From Eucommia ulmoides (Eukaryota > Streptophyta > Magnoliopsida > Garryales > Eucommiaceae), in NCBI GenBank assembly GCA_016647705.1, contig CM028327.1, positions 8,875,726 to 8,939,725 of the forward strand: a stretch of 64,000 bases of DNA, in the 5' to 3' direction. Below, piece by piece: positions 60,801 through 64,000 of this stretch. The position numbers and the translations under genes were made by a program. The notes beneath the pieces were generated by a model. That model searched no databases and was not told the origin of the DNA. It was given only the letters and a program-made list of their open reading frames with translations. Position 1 is the stretch's first letter, and each line of letters starts with the position of its first letter.

Positions 60801-63312
60801 CAAAAGAAGACGGTGAGGATGGAACTTAAATAGAATAACTATAAAAAAAATTAAAATAAAAAATTAAAATTCATCAGCCAGAAGGAACTTAGTACCCCGT
60901 TTGGCAAACCATTTTTTTTGGACCGTAACTCACAATTTGGCATAAAAAATAAGTTGATTTGGAATTTTGTGTAGAAATCCAATGGGGGCCTAACTCACTC
61001 TCAAAAGATGCCTATAGGAGGATTGCCCTATACTTTATATATAGCTCAGGATCAAGTAACACAAGTGATATGGGATTCAACACTCTCACGCGCAGGGTGG
61101 ACTTTGACAAACCACCGGGAACAGATATCGGGGGGACCAACATTGATGTCGGATTCAATACGCCCGATATCAAACAAAACTCCTGGCTCTGATACCATGT
61201 GGGAATCCAATGGGCCTAACTCACTCTCAAAAGACACCTTAGAAGAGGATTGCCCTAGATTTTATATATTGCTCAGGATCTGGTAACACAAGCGATGCAG
61301 TATTGAACATTTTGAAACAACGGTTTGACGCATTCAAACTATATGTAATATGCCAAACGGGTACTTTCTATATCAGGCATTTATATATACACATATAATT
61401 AAGAGGGGAAAAAGGAATTCAGATTAGGTATTGGACTAGTAGCAAAAATCTTTACCTCGGCCAGCATATATGAAAGGTAAGCCATGAGTATCATAAGAGC
61501 AACCTCACGATCAGTAGAATGCCTGAAATTCAAGAAAAAAAAAAAAGCCACCTCTTTGGCAAAATTTATCAATATTAGGGTGCAAGGCGTTGTAGTTAAA
61601 AGTTTAAGGTACACCGTGCAATAGAGTGTAAACTTTAGGGGTGAAAACTGAAATTTAGGCATAAAAACATAATCAGGATATGAATCTATGAAGTATAAGA
61701 GGGTTTCACTTGGACTTTATTCTCTTATTGATTTATTTTTGTTGTATTCCCTTTAATTTTAGAAATAAGCTTTTTACTCCCTTAAACTTTGGATTGAATT
61801 GCATACTTGAGTTGGCGGTAACGAGCTAAAAGACTAAAATGCCCCTATGTGAAGGTTATGCTTTACCCCTATACTAGCTACTAATTTTCCCCTCTCCCCC
61901 TCTCAACTTTGAAAATCATATGTCACCCCTTTTACACTTCATTCTGAAGTTTACGGATGTAAAGTGATTATTTCCGAAGTTGAGCGAATAAAGTAAAAAT
62001 AGGTTAAGAAGTAGGGTGTTAAAATGTAATTACCCTTTTTTTTTAATACATGTAATGGAATGGAAGAAAACAAGAGCAAAATTCACATCAATATAAAGCA
62101 TTATTTACTAACCTCCCAAAGTAGAGCTTTTTTATGATGTAAGCACTAAGCAGTCCAGCCTGAGTCAAAATAGAAATTAAAATGTCAAAAACAATAGTTC
62201 TTTTTCCAGGAATAAATTTTTTGGGAACCGAAAAGAAATATATATTTGGACTTTTGACACTTGGTACCCTTGAACTTTGACCATTATTTTACTTTAGTCT
62301 CTATAGTTTCAGTTTGGACGCGACATCCTAAAATGTTATAATCATTTGATATAGCAAAGAAATGGGTCTAATTCACTCTCAAAAGACTCTAGGATTACCC
62401 CTTGACTTATATAAGCTCAAGATCGGGTAACACAAGCCATGTGGGATTCAACATGCCTTCTCATGCGCAAGGTGGACTTTAACAAACCACTACAAACGGA
62501 TATTGGGGGACCCAATATTTATGTGGGACTTAATATACCCAAAATCAGACAAAAAGTATGCCTTTGATATCATGTAGTAACTCAATGTGTCTAACTCACT
62601 CTCAAATGACGCCTTGAAAAAGGAGGATTATCCCTAGACTTATATATATATCTTAAGATCGGGTAACACAAGCGATGTGAGATTCAACATCCAACTTCAA
62701 ACCAAATCAATAAATCCATTACAATTTTTGGACGACAAACAGTCACCTGCTGTGCACCTAAATATTTTTAAGAGAACCCTGTGGGCATTTCCAATTTTTT
62801 CCTTTCTCCATTAAAAATTTTCTAAAAAGAAAAACTATAATCTATATATTATATATATATATTTCTAAACATTTGGACGGGAAGAGGGGAAGGAGGCTGT
62901 AAATGCCTATAAAGCCCTTAAAATAGTCACTGCGGGACAAGTGACTATTTTTCATCCAAAATTATACTAGGAATAATGACTTGGATGGTATCAAAGTGAG
63001 ATTTTGGTCAAACTTCAGAGGTAAAAAAATAAATCCGCTATATATTTTTTCCATATTTCTGTTTCATGTTCTCACTTGAAAAAATAAATAAATATATAAA
63101 GTTGAATAGAGACTTACGACGACTCCTAGCACGGTGCTGGAGATGAACAATTGCAAGAAATTGCCGATCAACTGAAATGCGGTGGTTGAACTGATATGAG
63201 TGAGATCATAATTCTGAACTGCATTGAAAAGCACTACTGAAGTAGCATCGTTTACAACTCCTTCCCCGAAAACTAGACTGTATAGCAGAGGTGTTTCGTC
63301 CTGATTAAGCAC
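57844..63312 (-). CDS. NHX: Vacuolar Na+(K+)/H+ antiporter, NHX class I, 3' part
   Basis: Visible exons on the minus strand, 5' to 3': 63118-63312, 62113-62159, 61456-61522, 60738-60838, 60537-60638, 60083-60221, 59910-59972, 58659-58742, 57844-58152. They join in frame to 368 codons plus stop and start at VLNQDETPLLYSLVFGEG; about 175 N-terminal residues, with the amiloride-site helix, lie beyond 64000. The protein exchanges Na+ or K+ for H+ at the tonoplast, for cell pH, vacuole ion storage and turgor. Transport-core motifs are FGEGVVNDATSVVLFNA and LMAYLSYMLAELF, with several membrane segments (LVLVLVGRAAFIFPLSF; WWAGLMRGAVSMALAY). The soluble tail ends FDNRFMRPVFGGRGFAPFVP. The close match to AtNHX1/2 places it in class I. 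The gene neighbours ACP and VAP, as NHX2 neighbours ACP1 in Arabidopsis. Confidence 0.94.
58644..58885 (-). repeat. Source copy of the NHX intragenic duplication
   Basis: It contains the exon at 58659-58742 and part of the intron upstream of it. It aligns with 59220-59430: CCTTGTAAACTG, then AAACTC...TCATG, TGGTTCTCCTTTAATT and TTTAGTCAATTTATGA-type blocks in the same order. Confidence 0.8.
58870..59150. repeat. Foldback repeat of the TTTACCCC family in an NHX intron
   Basis: The left arm CATTGCATAAATGGTGCTAT with CATGGTTCATGCAAATTGCAC faces GGGTAAATTGCAATTCGCAT at the right. A GT-rich patch (58984-59014) forms part of the loop. The arms are imperfect. It sits between the two copies of the NHX duplication. 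Confidence 0.5.
59229..59258 (-). pseudogene. 30-nt copy of an NHX exon (possible cassette mini-exon)
   Basis: A duplicate of the exon at 58659-58742 that keeps the acceptor (CATTACAG) and first 12 exon bases (FTRS), has lost most of the middle, and ends GCG before a strong donor (GTAAGTAT). Its length is 30 nt with no stop, reading FTRSEFKVFA in the main frame. Inclusion ahead of the full exon would add ten residues without a frameshift. Whether it is spliced in is unknown. Confidence 0.65.
59567..59720 (+). repeat. LTR-element remnant in an NHX intron
   Basis: TATTGAATCCCACATCGCTT followed by GTGATATCAGAGTCAAG, the latter close to a Met-tRNA primer-binding site. It looks like an LTR end plus leader of a TRIM or related element, but of a family other than 25876-26305. 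Other parts were not identified. Confidence 0.45.
60970..61309 (-). mobile_element. TRIM retrotransposon, structurally complete, in an NHX intron
   Basis: A 340-bp element. LTRs at 60970-61082 (113 bp) and 61198-61309 (112 bp) have TGTA...AACA-type ends. A near-perfect Met-tRNA primer-binding site (TGGTATCAGAGCCA on the minus strand, 61184-61197) sits inside the right LTR, so it reads right to left, the same direction as the gene. The flanks TTTTG (60965-60969) and TTTTG (61310-61314) are a perfect target duplication. It codes for nothing, as usual for TRIMs, and belongs to the same family as 25876-26305. Confidence 0.9.
61540..62100 (-). other. NHX intron between exons at 62113 and 61456
   Basis: No element with clear ends. 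It includes dispersed phrases of the TTTACTCCCTTAAACTTTGG type (about 61740-62040) resembling other low-copy repeats in this window. Confidence 0.4.
62350..62689 (-). mobile_element. TRIM retrotransposon, worn, in an NHX intron
   Basis: LTRs at 62350-62453 and 62573-62689 match the 60970-61309 copy (GGTCTAATTCACTCTCAAAA, GATCGGGTAACACAAG, GATTCAACA). A decayed primer-binding site (CCTTTGATATCA) precedes the right LTR. No good target duplication remains, so it is older than its neighbour. Confidence 0.8.
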
Positions 63313-64000
63313 CTGCATTTGATCACCAGACCAAATACTCCTCAGTCTCTCTCAATATGAATGTTTAGATGGTGTTTGGTCTAACACAAAAAATTGATAT
63401 TGGGATTGGTTTTTGAGATAAACGCAGGGGAATCTTTTAGATTTATGCCTTTATTTCTAATTCCAAAATTTTGAGATAAGCACATTTTCTGTTCCCAAAA
63501 TTTTGAGAGTAATTAACTTATTTTTAACTATATCCTGAATTCTTTAAAAATTTAAGATACGAAAAAAAGTTGGTTCCTATTCTCTTCCACAAAACTATTC
63601 CTACTACCAGCTGCCGCCACCCCATCGGCCACCATACATTTGAAGAAAATAAAGAACAAATATTGCAACCAAACGCATTTCTTGTTTTTGTTCTCATAAT
63701 TAATAGAAATAATTTCAGGACAATAGTAGTTACCAAACATGTTTCTATTGCTGGAAGACTCCAGAACGAAAATATAATTTTCATCATATCCCATCTCATC
63801 CCAGTTTATTGTTAGTAGAAATAGAAAACAAAAACACTAATCAAATGCCACCTAGCTTACTGTTTCTGTTCCTGTTTTTTAGTTTATGTTCCTACAAAAC
63901 TTGGAACATAAAATATATGTGCATACACACACACATATTTATGTGTTTATGTTGTGATCCCTTTGTTCAAAAAAATTGGGAATATCCATTTTTTGTTTCT
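63313..64000 (-). other. NHX intron running off the window
   Basis: Upstream of the first visible NHX exon I find no further exon of this gene; residues expected next (ATDSVCTLQ) are not encoded up to 64000. The stretch 63350-63860 has phrases such as GTGTTTGGTCT and CAAATGCCACC at its ends that suggest a decayed TIR element, unproven. Confidence 0.4.

Overview
The window is nuclear DNA from a flowering plant, most likely a eudicot. It is AT-rich and full of degraded LTR retrotransposons and small non-autonomous elements. The genes are widely spaced, have canonical GT-AG introns, and encode plant families. I recognise six protein-coding genes: a PPR protein (minus, 7072-8925), a RUNKEL/ULK4-type kinase (plus, 25163-32981), an AGP25/26/27-type arabinogalactan protein (plus, 35790-36227), a plastid acyl carrier protein (minus, 38615-42307), a VAP27-type ER membrane protein (plus, about 46290-56508) and the 3' two-thirds of a vacuolar NHX antiporter (minus, 57844 to beyond the right edge). 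Splice models for the last five were built by eye. Each closes exactly in frame and gives a protein of the family's usual length: kinase 1349 aa, AGP 145 aa, ACP 142 aa, VAP 306 aa, NHX 368 aa visible.

The left third (1-25 kb) is mostly repeats around the intronless PPR gene. It holds a scrambled Copia fossil (about 430-2830), three solo LTRs with matching 5-bp target duplications (2855-5168, 9757-10840, 11371-13946), a terminal-inverted-repeat element (5228-6188), and a minus-strand Copia fossil (about 14825-22690) that carries a nested insertion. From 25 kb on the window is gene-bearing, and the repeats are short and mostly in introns or intergenic gaps: TRIM elements, foldback MITEs with 9-bp target duplications, PIF/Harbinger-like MITEs, SINE-like copies, a LINE tail, and a small Copia fossil inside the last VAP intron.

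The gene order kinase-AGP-ACP-VAP-NHX is informative. From memory, Arabidopsis keeps RUNKEL (At5g18700) next to AGP25 (At5g18690), and ACP1 (At3g05020) next to NHX2 (At3g05030). The window may therefore show an ancestral order now split in Arabidopsis. The genes serve separate pathways (cytokinesis, cell-surface glycoprotein, plastid fatty-acid synthesis, ER contact sites, vacuolar ion exchange, organelle RNA processing) and do not form a functional cluster.

The observations most worth checking are: a 30-nt in-frame mini-exon in an NHX intron, made by partial duplication of the next exon; a tandem duplication of the ACP first exon in which only the outer copy keeps a TATA box; a 96-nt stop-free in-frame intron inside the RUNKEL kinase domain; and regularly spaced CGCCTAGGCG palindrome doublets shared by two unrelated-looking repeats. 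I saw no CRISPR array, rRNA or convincing tRNA gene. No new multi-gene system is evident.
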